A stretch of DNA of 64,000 nucleotides, taken from Candidatus Bipolaricaulota bacterium (GTDB taxonomy: Bacteria > Bipolaricaulota > Bipolaricaulia > Bipolaricaulales > Bipolaricaulaceae). A model generated the notes under the pieces. The model was not told the DNA's origin and did no database searches. It saw only the letters and a list, made by a program, of their open reading frames with translations. The translations under genes and the position numbers were made by a program. The DNA lies in NCBI GenBank assembly GCA_014360985.1, contig JACIWK010000008.1, positions 1-64,000 of the forward strand, given 5' to 3'. Shown in pieces: positions 31,918 to 40,218 of the stretch (position 1 is the first letter of the stretch; the number at the start of each line of letters is the position of its first letter).

Positions 31918-32641
31918 TCTCGCTGACCTCATCGGCCCTCGCTTCTTCAGGGAAGCGGTTCAGGAGTTCTGGGCGACCCGGGATCGTCAGGCCGCATCTC
32001 AACGGCAGCGGGGTGCAGCCGATCGTGGACTGCGCGCTGCGGTAACCGGCGGGCAGCAGATGAACGGGTTCCGAGACGCGATCGTTGAGTTGATGGTGAA
32101 GGCCGGTGTACCGACGGACTGCATCCACGCCAGGCGGGGGCAGACCTACCTGCCGGGGTTCTTCCGGCCGACCAAGGAGTGGGACCTCGCCGTTGTTGTC
32201 GAGGGACAGTTCCTGGCAGCGCTTGAACTGAAAGCTCAGGTAGGCCCTTCCTTTGGCAACAACTTCAACAATCGCGCCGAGGAAGCACTGGGAAGCGCGC
32301 TCGACCTGTGGACCGCCTATCGGGAACGCGTGTTTCAGACTGTACCACCACCGTTCCTGGGGTTTCTCTTCCTGCTCGAAGAGGCTCCCGGATCGCGCGC
32401 TCCGGTGTCCGTGCGCGAGCCACACTTCCCCGTGTTGGCCGAGTTTCGCGATGCCTCCTACGTCAAGCGGTACGAGCTTCTGTGCCGGAAGATGGTGCTT
32501 GAACGGCACTACACGGCGGCATGCTTCTTGGTGGCAGACCGAACCAAGGCAAGGCAACAGGACAACTACAGCGAACCGGCGGCGGACCTATCCGTAGACG
32601 CCTTTCTCTTGGAGCTCCTTCGGCATGTGGTCCGGGGGTGA
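31907..32641 (+). CDS. Type II restriction endonuclease, PaeR7I/XhoI family
   Basis: 244 residues, the usual length for the family. Family marks: REAVQEFWATRDRQAASQ, AAVTGGQQMNGF, and the PD-(D/E)XK active-site region FFRPTKEWDLAVVVEGQFLA followed by ALELKAQVGPSFGNNFNNRA. PaeR7I/XhoI relatives cut six-base palindromes such as CTCGAG; CCCGGG is another possibility. ATG 31907 is chosen over TTG 31889. Its 3' 76 nt overlap tlyA on the opposite strand. Confidence 0.88.
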   Translation: MTRDLADLIGPRFFREAVQEFWATRDRQAASQRQRGAADRGLRAAVTGGQQMNGFRDAIVELMVKAGVPTDCIHARRGQTYLPGFFRPTKEWDLAVVVEGQFLAALELKAQVGPSFGNNFNNRAEEALGSALDLWTAYRERVFQTVPPPFLGFLFLLEEAPGSRAPVSVREPHFPVLAEFRDASYVKRYELLCRKMVLERHYTAACFLVADRTKARQQDNYSEPAADLSVDAFLLELLRHVVRG

Positions 32642-33429
32642 CCCAACCCTACGAGGGGAGCTCGGCCCACAGGCGCCTCTTGGCGTGGGTCGTACCGCAC
32701 CGTGAGGTGCACGAAAAACTCGCGGTTCCCGGCCGGCCCAAGGAGGGGGGAGGGGACGGTCCCCCGCACCGTCCAACCCAGTTCCTCCCGCGCGAACGCG
32801 GCGATTCCGTCTACGACCTCCTGATGCACAATCGGGTCCCTCACCACGCCGCGACGCACAGCGTCCCGCCCGGCCTCGAACTGGGGCTTGACGAGGGCGA
32901 CCACGTCGCCCCCCGGCCTCACGATCGCTCCGAGCGGAGGAAGGACGAGCCGGAGGGAGATGAACGACACGTCCACCGTGGCCAAGTCCACCAGCTCTTC
33001 GATGTCCTCGGGCCGGAGGTACCGGGCGTTCAACCCTTCCTTCACGACCACCCGGGGGTCGTTCCGGAGCTTCCAGTCGAGCTGTCCGCGTCCAACGTCC
33101 ACCGCGTACACCCGCCGCGCCCCGTGCTGGAGCAGGCAGTCGGTGAACCCTCCCGTGGAGCTCCCGACGTCGAGACATACCTTGCCCCGTGGATCGACCC
33201 GGAATGCAGTGAGTGCGGCTTCGAGCTTGTCCCCCCCGCGGGAGACGTAGCGGGGAGGGGAGGAGACCTCAAGCGCGGCGTCCGTGGGGACCTGTGCTCC
33301 TGGCTTGTCGAGGAGGGCCCCCGCCACGCGCACCCGGCCGGCGCGGATCAGGGCCTGGGCCTGGGTTCGCGACGTGGCGTACCCCCGCTCGCAGACAAGG
33401 ACGTCCAGCCGCTCTCTGCGTCCCTTCAT
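32566..33429 (-). CDS. tlyA: TlyA-family rRNA methyltransferase / hemolysin-like protein
   Basis: 287 residues. N-terminal S4 RNA-binding domain (ERLDVLVCERGYATSRTQAQ), then a FtsJ-like SAM methyltransferase domain (VCLDVGSSTGGFTDCLLQHG, VDVSFISLRLVLPPL, ALVKPQFEAGRD). Family members 2'-O-methylate rRNA. The conserved part ends at REFFVHLTV; the last ~43 residues have no counterpart and are read across the end of the restriction gene. Start ATG 33429. Last gene of ddl / metallo-hydrolase / aminotransferase / tlyA. Confidence 0.9.
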   Translation of the reverse strand: MKGRRERLDVLVCERGYATSRTQAQALIRAGRVRVAGALLDKPGAQVPTDAALEVSSPPRYVSRGGDKLEAALTAFRVDPRGKVCLDVGSSTGGFTDCLLQHGARRVYAVDVGRGQLDWKLRNDPRVVVKEGLNARYLRPEDIEELVDLATVDVSFISLRLVLPPLGAIVRPGGDVVALVKPQFEAGRDAVRRGVVRDPIVHQEVVDGIAAFAREELGWTVRGTVPSPLLGPAGNREFFVHLTVRYDPRQEAPVGRAPLVGLGHPRTTCRRSSKRKASTDRSAAGSL

Positions 33430-33511
33430 CGCAAATCCTGCATCCGCCGCCCCACCGCCAGTTCGTCCTCTGGACCTGCGGTGTTCGGCGACCACGGGCA
33501 GATCCGTGGAT

Positions 33512-34735
33512 CTATCCCCTTCCGGCGACGATCTCACCAGTCACGGTGCGACTGAACAGAGAGAGCCCATCGGCAAGGACCGCGCACGCCCGGCGGAGGT
33601 CGTCCGCCTTGAGGACGTACGCCGCGCGGGCCTCGTCCTTCCCCAGTCCCGGCGTCACGTAGAACCCCGCTCCCGGGGCGAGCATCACCGTCTCCGGGCC
33701 GGGGTAGTCGGTGAGCATCCAGCGAATGAACGCTTCCGAGTCCTCCACGGGAAGGCCCATCATCACGTAGAACGCCCCCTCCGGGACGCGGAACGTAATC
33801 CCGGGGATGCCGCAGAGCTCCTGGCAGAACAGGTCGCGGCGCGCCCGGTACTCCCCGATCATCTCCTCGATCACGGCCCGGTGGCTCGGATCGGCCATGA
33901 ACGCGACCAGCCCCAGCTGCTCGAACGTCGGGGCGGAGAGGCGGATCGTGGCGCACTTCGCCGCCGCCGCCATCACGTCCTTGTTGTGCGAAATGAGGGC
34001 CCCGATCCGCGCCCCGCAGGCGGAGAGGCGCTTCGAGATCGAGTCCACGAGGATCGCCCGGTCGCGGACCTCGCGAAAGGTGAGGAGGCTCGTGTGGCCC
34101 CCTTCGTAGACGAACTCCCGGTACACCTCATCGGAGATGATGAACAGATCGTTCTTGAGAGCGATATCGACCAGCATCTCCATCTCGGCTCGGGTGTACA
34201 CGACCCCGGTTGGGTTCCCCGGGTGGGAGAAGAGGATCGCCTTCGTGCGTGGGCCGATGAGGGTCTCGATCTCCTGCCGCGGTGGGAGGTGGAACCCGTC
34301 CTCGCGACAGGTGGTGATGGGCACGATCTCGACGTTGGTGAGGCGGGCGTAGCCGAGGTAGTTGGGGTAGAAAGGCTGCGGGATGAGGACCTGATCGCCG
34401 GGATCACAGGCGATCGTGAGGGCAAACGTGATCCCCTCCGATCCACCGATCGTGATGAGGATCTCCTCCTTGGCCACCTGGAGGTCGCACTCCCCGTAGT
34501 AGCGGGCGAGGGCCTCCAGGGCCTCCGGGATCCCGGGGGATGGGGCGTAGTCCAACACCTCGATCTTCGCCTCCCGCACCCCGCGCATGAACGCCCGTGG
34601 GGTGGGAATGTCCGGCTGGCCGATGTTCAGGTGGTACACCTTCTTTCCCCGCTTCTTCGCCTCAACGGAAAGCGGATACAAACGGCGAATGGGCGAAGCG
34701 GGGGCGGCAGCGCTGCGCGCAGAGGGCTTAGGCAT
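33512..34735 (-). CDS. Class I/II aminotransferase (aspartate aminotransferase-like)
   Basis: 407 residues. PLP enzyme: VYHLNIGQPDIPTPRAFMRG at the start, SHPGNPTGVVYTRAEM, IISDEVYREFVYEG, and the PLP Lys in VDSISKRLSACGARIGAL. Probably transaminates an aromatic or acidic amino acid; specificity not assigned. ATG 34735 overlaps the stop of the upstream metallo-hydrolase by 8 nt. Confidence 0.9.
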   Translation of the reverse strand: MPKPSARSAAAPASPIRRLYPLSVEAKKRGKKVYHLNIGQPDIPTPRAFMRGVREAKIEVLDYAPSPGIPEALEALARYYGECDLQVAKEEILITIGGSEGITFALTIACDPGDQVLIPQPFYPNYLGYARLTNVEIVPITTCREDGFHLPPRQEIETLIGPRTKAILFSHPGNPTGVVYTRAEMEMLVDIALKNDLFIISDEVYREFVYEGGHTSLLTFREVRDRAILVDSISKRLSACGARIGALISHNKDVMAAAAKCATIRLSAPTFEQLGLVAFMADPSHRAVIEEMIGEYRARRDLFCQELCGIPGITFRVPEGAFYVMMGLPVEDSEAFIRWMLTDYPGPETVMLAPGAGFYVTPGLGKDEARAAYVLKADDLRRACAVLADGLSLFSRTVTGEIVAGRG

Positions 34736-35375
34736 GATTGAGGACCCACACCTCCTTCGTGGCGGGAAGAACATTGGGGGTGATCTTCACCTCGGACTTC
34801 TTGACGCGCTTCACCGGCAGGCCAACCACGTCGAGGAACTCGTCCACGGGCCGGATCGGCCAGTCCTTCACGGCCGCGGTGCGGTAGTGCATCGGGATCA
34901 CGACCTTGAGCTTGGGGAGCGAACGCACGACCTCGCTCGCCTCCTTGGCCCCGATCGTGAAGTGGTCGCCCACGGGGAGGAGGGCCACCTCCACCTCCTG
35001 GAGAGGCCGGAGCTGCTCGGCGTTCAGGGTGTGACCGAGGTCGCCGAAGTGGGCAAGGGTCACCCCGTCCACCGCGAACCGGAAGATGACGTTTTGGCCG
35101 CGGTCGCGGCCTCCTTTCGTGTCGTGGAAGGCCGAGATCCCCCGAAACGCGATCCCACACACGACCTGTTCTCCGATCCCACGGACGACCTGGGGGGAAC
35201 CCTCGACCCGCCCCACCGCGTTGTGGTCGAAGTGGTCGTGGGACACGGTCACGATGTGGGCCGGGCCCTCCGGGGCCTTGTACGGCACCTTCTCTTCGTA
35301 CGGATCGGTGATGATCACTGTGCCATCGTTCGTCTCGATGCGGAAGCAAGCATGGCCGATCCACTTGAGCTTCAC
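34728..35375 (-). CDS. Metallo-beta-lactamase-fold hydrolase (UPF0173-like)
   Basis: 215 residues. Short MBL-fold protein: LKWIGHACFRIETNDGTVII, metal motif VSHDHFDHNAVGRVEG, AHFGDLGHTLN and VVIPMHYRTAAVKDWP. Two metal ions expected. Substrate unknown. GTG 35375 (MKLKWIGH) is preferred because AGGAGGT lies 7 nt upstream. 26 nt downstream of ddl. Confidence 0.88.
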   Translation of the reverse strand: MKLKWIGHACFRIETNDGTVIITDPYEEKVPYKAPEGPAHIVTVSHDHFDHNAVGRVEGSPQVVRGIGEQVVCGIAFRGISAFHDTKGGRDRGQNVIFRFAVDGVTLAHFGDLGHTLNAEQLRPLQEVEVALLPVGDHFTIGAKEASEVVRSLPKLKVVIPMHYRTAAVKDWPIRPVDEFLDVVGLPVKRVKKSEVKITPNVLPATKEVWVLNHA

Positions 35376-35401
35376 ACTCGCCACCTCCTCGCGGAGCTAC
35401 T

Positions 35402-36358
35402 CTATCCCAGCCGGGCGGGGGCGGGCAACCGGGCGAGGGCCCGATCCAGCAGGTGCACAACCAGATCGTCGTAGGACATCCCGATTGCTTGGGCGGCGCG
35501 GGGGAAGAGGGACATCTCGGTGAGGCCGGGGAGGGTGTTCAGTTCAAGCAGGTGTGGCGTTCCGTCCTGCGCGAGGCGGAAGTCGGCCCGCGACAGGTCC
35601 CGACACCCCAAGAGGACGTGGGCCTGGACGGCCATGTCTTGGATGCGAGCGGTGCGCTCGGGCGGAAGATCGGCCGGGCAACAGACGGCGCACTCGCCGG
35701 GGGTGTACTTCGCCGTCCAGTCGAACAGGTCGCCCCTCCTCGGCCTGACCTCGACGAGGGGGAGAGGTTCCGCCTTGCCGCCGCGCTCAAGGACGGAGGC
35801 GGTGATGTCCCGGCCGGGGATGAACCGCTCGGCGATGAACTCCCCATAGTGGGAGAGAAGCTCCGTGCCCACTCCCTTGAGCTCGTCGTCACTCACGACG
35901 AGGTGCACCCCCACGCTCGATCCCTCCCGTCGCGGCTTGACGACGAGCGGGTACCCGACTGCCTCCGCCCAGGATACGACCCTCTCCAGGTCCTCCCCGG
36001 TGACGTGAAGCCAGTCCGGAACGGGGAGGCCCTTCCCTTGGAACGCCTTGCGGGACTCGACCTTGTCCATCGCCAGCGCCGAGGCGAGCGGCCCCGACCC
36101 CACGTACGGCTTTCCCATGAGGTCGAGGAGGAGCTGGACCGTCCCGTCCTCTCCCGCTCCCCCGTGGAGGATGTTGAACACAGCGGCGAACGGGGCGAGG
36201 CGCTGGGGGAGGCCATCGTAGGCCTCGATCTCGATGAGCTCAGCGTCCCACCCCTTGGCGACGAGGGCGGCGTGGACGCCGCGGCCGGAGCGGAGGGAGA
36301 TCTCCCGCTCGGCGGAGGTCCCCCCACACAGCACCGCCACGCGTGGACCCTTGGACAT
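35402..36358 (-). CDS. ddl: D-alanine--D-alanine ligase
   Basis: 318 residues. ATP-grasp enzyme making the D-Ala-D-Ala dipeptide of peptidoglycan. Marks: VAVLCGGTSAEREISLRSG, FNILHGGAGEDGTVQLLLD, YPLVVKPRREGSSVGVHLV and HLLELNTLPGLTEMSLFPRA. ATG 36358 is supported by the promoter with CAGGAT 6 nt upstream; the much longer upstream frame is antisense shadow. Leads the operon that ends with tlyA. Confidence 0.94.
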   Translation of the reverse strand: MSKGPRVAVLCGGTSAEREISLRSGRGVHAALVAKGWDAELIEIEAYDGLPQRLAPFAAVFNILHGGAGEDGTVQLLLDLMGKPYVGSGPLASALAMDKVESRKAFQGKGLPVPDWLHVTGEDLERVVSWAEAVGYPLVVKPRREGSSVGVHLVVSDDELKGVGTELLSHYGEFIAERFIPGRDITASVLERGGKAEPLPLVEVRPRRGDLFDWTAKYTPGECAVCCPADLPPERTARIQDMAVQAHVLLGCRDLSRADFRLAQDGTPHLLELNTLPGLTEMSLFPRAAQAIGMSYDDLVVHLLDRALARLPAPARLG

Positions 36359-36364
36359 CCTCGC

Positions 36365-36393
36365 ATCCTGGTCCGCGGTCAGTCGCATGGCAA
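36365..36393 (-). promoter_or_regulatory. Promoter of ddl, leaderless type
   Basis: On the minus strand TTGCCA (36388-36393), 17 nt, CAGGAT (36365-36370), then 6 nt to ATG 36358. Confidence 0.5.
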
Positions 36394-36459
36394 GGGCATC
36401 AGTCCCCGCCGGAGGCCGCAGGGGTCCTCGCTCGGCTCCCTCCCCATCGCGGGCGCGCG

Positions 36460-37206
36460 TCAGGGGACGAGGTGCACGAGCGGGAAGGGGCCCTCCCGCC
36501 GGTAGACCTCGACCAGCGGGAAGCGGGTGTGTCCCGCCAGCCCATGGTGGAGTGCGTTTGCTTGCTCCATCGCGCGGTGCAGAGCCAGCCCGCGGGCCGG
36601 GGCCGGATCGGCCCGGCGGTAGCCGGGGACGGCGCGCTCCAGTTCCTCCGGCTCGATGCTCCGTTCGAGGTGTTCGGCCGTGAACGCGTGTTGATACGAG
36701 ATGCACGCCAGCGCCTCCAGTTTGAGCTCCCACACCGGGCCGATGTCCACAACGCAGTTGGGCTTCTCCGGCCAGAGGTGGTAGAGCGTCGGGAGGGGAC
36801 ACGGGGACAAGGTCGGGAGGTCGTCCTGGGCGAAGTCCCGACCTGTCAGCGCGAGCGCCTCCAGAGTGAGCATCATCCCCATCCGCCGATCGGGATCCAG
36901 GTCGTGCCAGCAGTGTTCCGGGTCCTGCATGATGGCGATCTCGGGCCGGAACTCCCGGATCGTCTTGACGAGGCGTTTCTTCTGGTCGTAGCTGAGATCG
37001 ATTCCCCCGTAGGGAAAGCCGGCGAACTCCACGGTGCATCCCAGCACGCCCGCCGCCCGCTGGAGATCGGCGTGGGCCTGGGGGCGCGCGAGCAGCACCA
37101 GGGCGTGAGACCGTCCCCCCGCCCGGGCGTTTAGGGCAAGGGCCCCCGCGCAAGCGATGAGCTCCGCTCCGTAGTTGGCGATCAACAGCACGGCGTGGCC
37201 AGTCAT
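36460..37206 (-). CDS. LmbE/PIG-L-like protein lacking the usual metal ligands
   Basis: 248 residues. The overall pattern is that of LmbE (PIG-L) deacetylases: an N-terminal Rossmann strand, LVLLARPQAHADLQRAAGVL, then FPYGGIDLSYDQKKRLVKTI and REFRPEIAIMQDPEH. The zinc motif AHPDDxE is replaced by IANYGAEL, and the second metal site reads CWHDLDPDRR. The assignment is therefore to the fold, and classical zinc deacetylase activity is doubtful. ATG 37206 follows GGGGAG. It lies 11 nt downstream of the exonuclease III gene. Confidence 0.6.
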   Translation of the reverse strand: MTGHAVLLIANYGAELIACAGALALNARAGGRSHALVLLARPQAHADLQRAAGVLGCTVEFAGFPYGGIDLSYDQKKRLVKTIREFRPEIAIMQDPEHCWHDLDPDRRMGMMLTLEALALTGRDFAQDDLPTLSPCPLPTLYHLWPEKPNCVVDIGPVWELKLEALACISYQHAFTAEHLERSIEPEELERAVPGYRRADPAPARGLALHRAMEQANALHHGLAGHTRFPLVEVYRREGPFPLVHLVP

Positions 37207-37217
37207 GCTCTCCCCTT

Positions 37218-38003
37218 TCACCCTTCGTCTTGGAACTCGGCGACGAGGAACGTGTGGTCGGACGGCTTCTCCGCCCGGCGCGCGTCCCGGTCGATCCACG
37301 ACCGCACCGACTTCTCGGCGAGCGGGCGCGTCGCCCAGATGTGGTCCACCCGCCACCCCACGTTTCGGTCGAGCGCCCCCGGGACGCGGTAGTCCCAGAA
37401 CGTGTACTGCCCCGGCTCGCCTGGGTGGTGTCGGCGGAACACGTCCACGAACCCCCACGCCCGTACTTCCTCGAGCGCTGCCCGCGCCTCCGGGTGGAAA
37501 TCGACGTGGTTCACAAGCCTCTTGGGGTCATGAACGTCGATCTCCTCGGGGGCGACGTTGAAGTCCCCGCACCAGAGGAGGGGCTCGTCGGGCGAGAAGT
37601 GGCGGGCGAAGTGGTTCCGCAGCCGCCGGAGCCACTCGAGCTTGTACGCGAACAGGGGCGACTCCACGGACTGCCCTTGGGGGACGTAGGTGTTCACGAT
37701 CGGGATCCCCGCCACGGTGGCCCGGACCAGGCGCGCCTCGTCGGGTGGGCCGCCGTCGTCAAGCCCGAACCGGACGTCCGAGGGCTCCACGCGGCTGGCG
37801 AGGGCGACCCCGGCATGGGCCTTCTGCCCGCGAAAGGCGACGTGGTACCCCCTCTCCCGGAAGAACTCCGCCGGGAACTCGGGGTCCTGAACCTTCGTCT
37901 CCTGGAGGCAGAGGACGTCCGGTTCCTCCCGCGCGAGCCACCCCGCGAGGAGTGGGAGCCGGGAGCGCACCGAGTTGACGTTGAACGTGGCGACCTTGAA
38001 CAT
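37218..38003 (-). CDS. xth: Exodeoxyribonuclease III / AP endonuclease
   Basis: 261 residues. Base-excision repair nuclease of the ExoIII type: KVATFNVNSVRSRLPLLAGW, VLCLQETKVQD (metal Glu), LLWCGDFNVAPEEIDVHDPK, and VDHIWATRPLAEK with SDHTFLVAEF (catalytic His). A TAGGAT box (38011-38016) ends 8 nt from ATG 38003 (7 nt between), so it is another probable leaderless gene. Confidence 0.94.
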   Translation of the reverse strand: MFKVATFNVNSVRSRLPLLAGWLAREEPDVLCLQETKVQDPEFPAEFFRERGYHVAFRGQKAHAGVALASRVEPSDVRFGLDDGGPPDEARLVRATVAGIPIVNTYVPQGQSVESPLFAYKLEWLRRLRNHFARHFSPDEPLLWCGDFNVAPEEIDVHDPKRLVNHVDFHPEARAALEEVRAWGFVDVFRRHHPGEPGQYTFWDYRVPGALDRNVGWRVDHIWATRPLAEKSVRSWIDRDARRAEKPSDHTFLVAEFQDEG

Positions 38004-38010
38004 ATGCCCT

Positions 38011-38016
38011 ATCCTA
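38011..38016 (-). promoter_or_regulatory. -10 box of xth, leaderless type
   Basis: TAGGAT on the minus strand with 7 nt to ATG 38003. The -35 is unclear. Confidence 0.45.
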
Positions 38017-38109
38017 CCTCACGGCGCGGCCTCGGACCGCCGAGCTCGGGAAGGGTGCGGGGGTTCTGGAGACTGGTTTACCCCACGGGCGATCCCTTCC
38101 TTCAAGATC

Positions 38110-38286
38110 TCGGCGTTGAAGTTGGAACAGCCCGACCCGGCTCTTCGGACGCTCCACCCTCAGGCCGCGCTGCGCTAGCTCAAAGGAAAAGTCGCTCTCC
38201 TAAGCGGATTCGAGAAGAGGGGGTCCAAGCGCCCGGTTGGCTTCAATCGCAGCCCTGGTGATCGCCTTCGTGATCCGGTCAAGGTC
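38110..38286 (-). pseudogene. GxxExxY-protein remnant
   Basis: In the 320-nt gap between xth and the nitrilase-like gene, the minus strand reads DRITKAITRAAIEANRALGP then PLLESA, a TAG stop at 38200-38202, and SFELAQRGLRVERPKSRVG. This is the start of the GxxExxY family; the stop replaces the Tyr of the name-giving motif, and similarity fades downstream. The rest of the gap shows no gene. Confidence 0.65.
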
Positions 38287-38325
38287 TTCCCCTCGCCCTT
38301 CTCTGCGTCCTCAGCGCTTGCGCGG

Positions 38326-39138
38326 TCAGAGCTTCTCGTCGGTGACCAGGCTTCGGTAGAACTCCGGGCGACGGTCGGCAAACACGTCGTTGAGCCGGGT
38401 GAGGTGCTTGTCCCGCGCCTGGGTGGGATCGATCGCGACGGCCCGCACCTCCTCGGCGTCCTGCGGCCCCTGGGCCAGGACGTCGCCGTTCGGGGCCACG
38501 ATCTGGGAGAGGCCGGTGAACCGGAGCGTCTCCCCCGTGCGCGCCTCGACCCCGATCCGGTTCGCGGTCACGGTGAACACGCGGTTCTCGATCGCCCGCA
38601 CCCGCATCGTGAGCTGGGCCAGGCCCGGGATGACGAGGTTCGCGGGGTGGGCGATCACCTCCGCCCCCTGGAGGGCGAGAGACCGCGCCGCCTCGGGGAA
38701 GAAGTGGTCGTAGCACACGAGGAGCCCGACCTTGGCCGGGCCGATGTCCGCCACGGGGAACGGGAGGTCGCCCGGGGCGAACAGGTGCTTCTCCTCGTAG
38801 AACAGGTGGACCTTGCGGTAGCGGGCAACGAGGCCGGACGGCCCGACAAGAACGGCCGAGTTGTAGACGCGGTTGTCCGCCCGTTCGGCGAGCCCAGCGA
38901 CGATGTGACAGTTTGATTCGCGGGCGAGGTCGATGAGACGGGCCGTCGTGGGCCCGTCCGGTACGGGTTCGGCGAGGAGCTCCAGCTCGCGCGCGGACGC
39001 GAACTGGTAGCCCGTGGCGAACAGTTCGGGCAGCACCCACAGGTCCGCCCGCGCGGGGGCGAGGAGCTCCGCCACCCGATCCAGGTTCCGCTCCACCTCC
39101 CCGAACTCCGGCGCAAACTGCACGTACCCCACACGCAT
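38326..39138 (-). CDS. Carbon-nitrogen hydrolase (nitrilase superfamily)
   Basis: 270 residues. The catalytic triad is visible: Glu in LWVLPELFATGY, Lys in ARYRKVHLFYEEKHLF, Cys in GLLVCYDHFFPEAAR. Probably an amidase of the omega-amidase or N-carbamoyl type; substrate not assigned. Start ATG 39138 lies 7 nt from a TAGAGT box. Single-gene unit. Confidence 0.9.
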   Translation of the reverse strand: MRVGYVQFAPEFGEVERNLDRVAELLAPARADLWVLPELFATGYQFASARELELLAEPVPDGPTTARLIDLARESNCHIVAGLAERADNRVYNSAVLVGPSGLVARYRKVHLFYEEKHLFAPGDLPFPVADIGPAKVGLLVCYDHFFPEAARSLALQGAEVIAHPANLVIPGLAQLTMRVRAIENRVFTVTANRIGVEARTGETLRFTGLSQIVAPNGDVLAQGPQDAEEVRAVAIDPTQARDKHLTRLNDVFADRRPEFYRSLVTDEKL

Positions 39139-39145
39139 GGGGCCA

Positions 39146-39173
39146 ACTCTACACGTGTCCGGCTCCAGATCAA
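39146..39173 (-). promoter_or_regulatory. Promoter of the nitrilase-like gene, leaderless type
   Basis: On the minus strand TTGATC, 16 nt, TAGAGT (39146-39151), then 7 nt to ATG 39138. Confidence 0.5.
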
Positions 39174-39174
39174 C

Positions 39175-39527
39175 GTGAGCCGTCGCATATCCTGGCTCGC
39201 CTGCTTCCCAGCTCCTCGGTCACCTGCTGGCACATGGCCGGATGAATGGCACCAGCCTCGCGTCATCTTCGGGAGCATCGCCAAGGGAACTGCTGAGGAG
39301 AAGAGCGATGTGGACGTTCTCATCATGGGTGACACGCCATTCCCCGACCTCGCCGCTGCGCTCATGGCCGCCAAACAGCGCCTGGGGCGAGGGGGGGGTC
39401 CGACCCTCTCTCGAAGGACGAGTTCAGAGAACGACTGACCGGGAGACATCGCTTCCTGACGCGCGTCCTCTCCGAGCGCAAGGCCATGCTCGTGGGATCC
39501 CGTGACGAGGCTGGAAGAATGGGTTGA
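39175..39527 (+). pseudogene. MNT-type nucleotidyltransferase, frameshifted
   Basis: Plus-strand reading shows VIFGSIAKGTAEEKSDVDVL, the GS...DxD active-site pattern of MNT nucleotidyltransferases. The frame is lost at a run of eight G (39391-39398) and continues in another frame as SKDEFRERLTGRHRFLTRVL up to a stop at 39527. The N-terminal helix-turn-helix part seen in relatives is not recognisable. A HEPN-like partner follows, also broken. Confidence 0.65.
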
Positions 39528-39670
39528 GCTCCACCGTAGGGATCGGGTGGCCGGGATGCTGGACAAGAGGACGATCGCCGAGCTGCACGAAGTTGCGGAT
39601 CGGGCACTACGGGATGCCAACTCGGTCATCTCCTCACAAGGAAAGCTCATGCACGCGCACAACGCATGCG
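39502..39670 (+). pseudogene. HEPN-domain partner, truncated by a repeat
   Basis: From GTG 39502 the frame reads LEEWVELHRRDRVAGM then EVADRALRDANSV and LMHAHNA, the pattern of HEPN proteins encoded next to MNT nucleotidyltransferases. The similarity stops precisely at a copy of the ATTGCAAGACCTGA repeat (39673). About half of a normal HEPN protein remains. Confidence 0.5.
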
Positions 39671-39672
39671 TC

Positions 39673-39690
39673 ATTGCAAGACCTGATCCC
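39673..39690 (+). repeat. Extra copy of the 19-bp end repeat
   Basis: ATTGCAAGACCTGATCCC matches the inverted repeats at 39757 and 40848 with one mismatch (T for C). Located where the HEPN remnant breaks off, 85 bp before the left end of the element. Confidence 0.7.
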
Positions 39691-39785
39691 CTAGGCCCCA
39701 CGGTCAGCCGCCGCCCACGGAAGTTCGGACGGGCTCAACGTCCCAATCCGGCTGTGTGATTGCAAGACCTGACCCCGGCGCTCGG

Positions 39786-39920
39786 GTGACGCTCACAGAC
39801 CATGCGGAGGCGCGCCGGGCGCTGTTCGCGTACATCGAAGGCTGGTACAACCCGCATCGCCGGCACTCCGCGTTGGGGTACGAGTCGCCCGTTGGGTACG
39901 AACGGAGGTACGGGGAGAGG
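39786..39920 (+). pseudogene. IS3-family OrfB C-terminal fragment
   Basis: The frame reads TDHAEARRALFAYIEGWYNP and HRRHSALGYESPVGYE, the conserved C-terminal end of IS3-family transposases (rve_3 region). The catalytic DDE part is absent. Confidence 0.75.
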
Positions 39921-40218
39921 AGATCCTGGGAACGGACGAAGCAGGGAGAAGCGGAACACGTTGCCGTGGGCGCCGGAACGGGAACAAACTGTGACAGGGA
40001 CAAGTCGTGAACAACCTTCACCGTTTCCATGCCTCGATCAGGGTGCCGCGGGGTACACTGTCCACCAAACCGGGGCAACTCCAATCCATGCAGCGGTCAG
40101 CCCGGCTGATCGGTTGTTGGGGTGGTAGCAGCAGGGGGGGAAGGCCCACAACCCTTGATAGTCGCCGCTGCGCCGGTGGGTGCTCGAGTGGGCAGGCAGG
40201 GACGCGTGGTAGTGTTCT

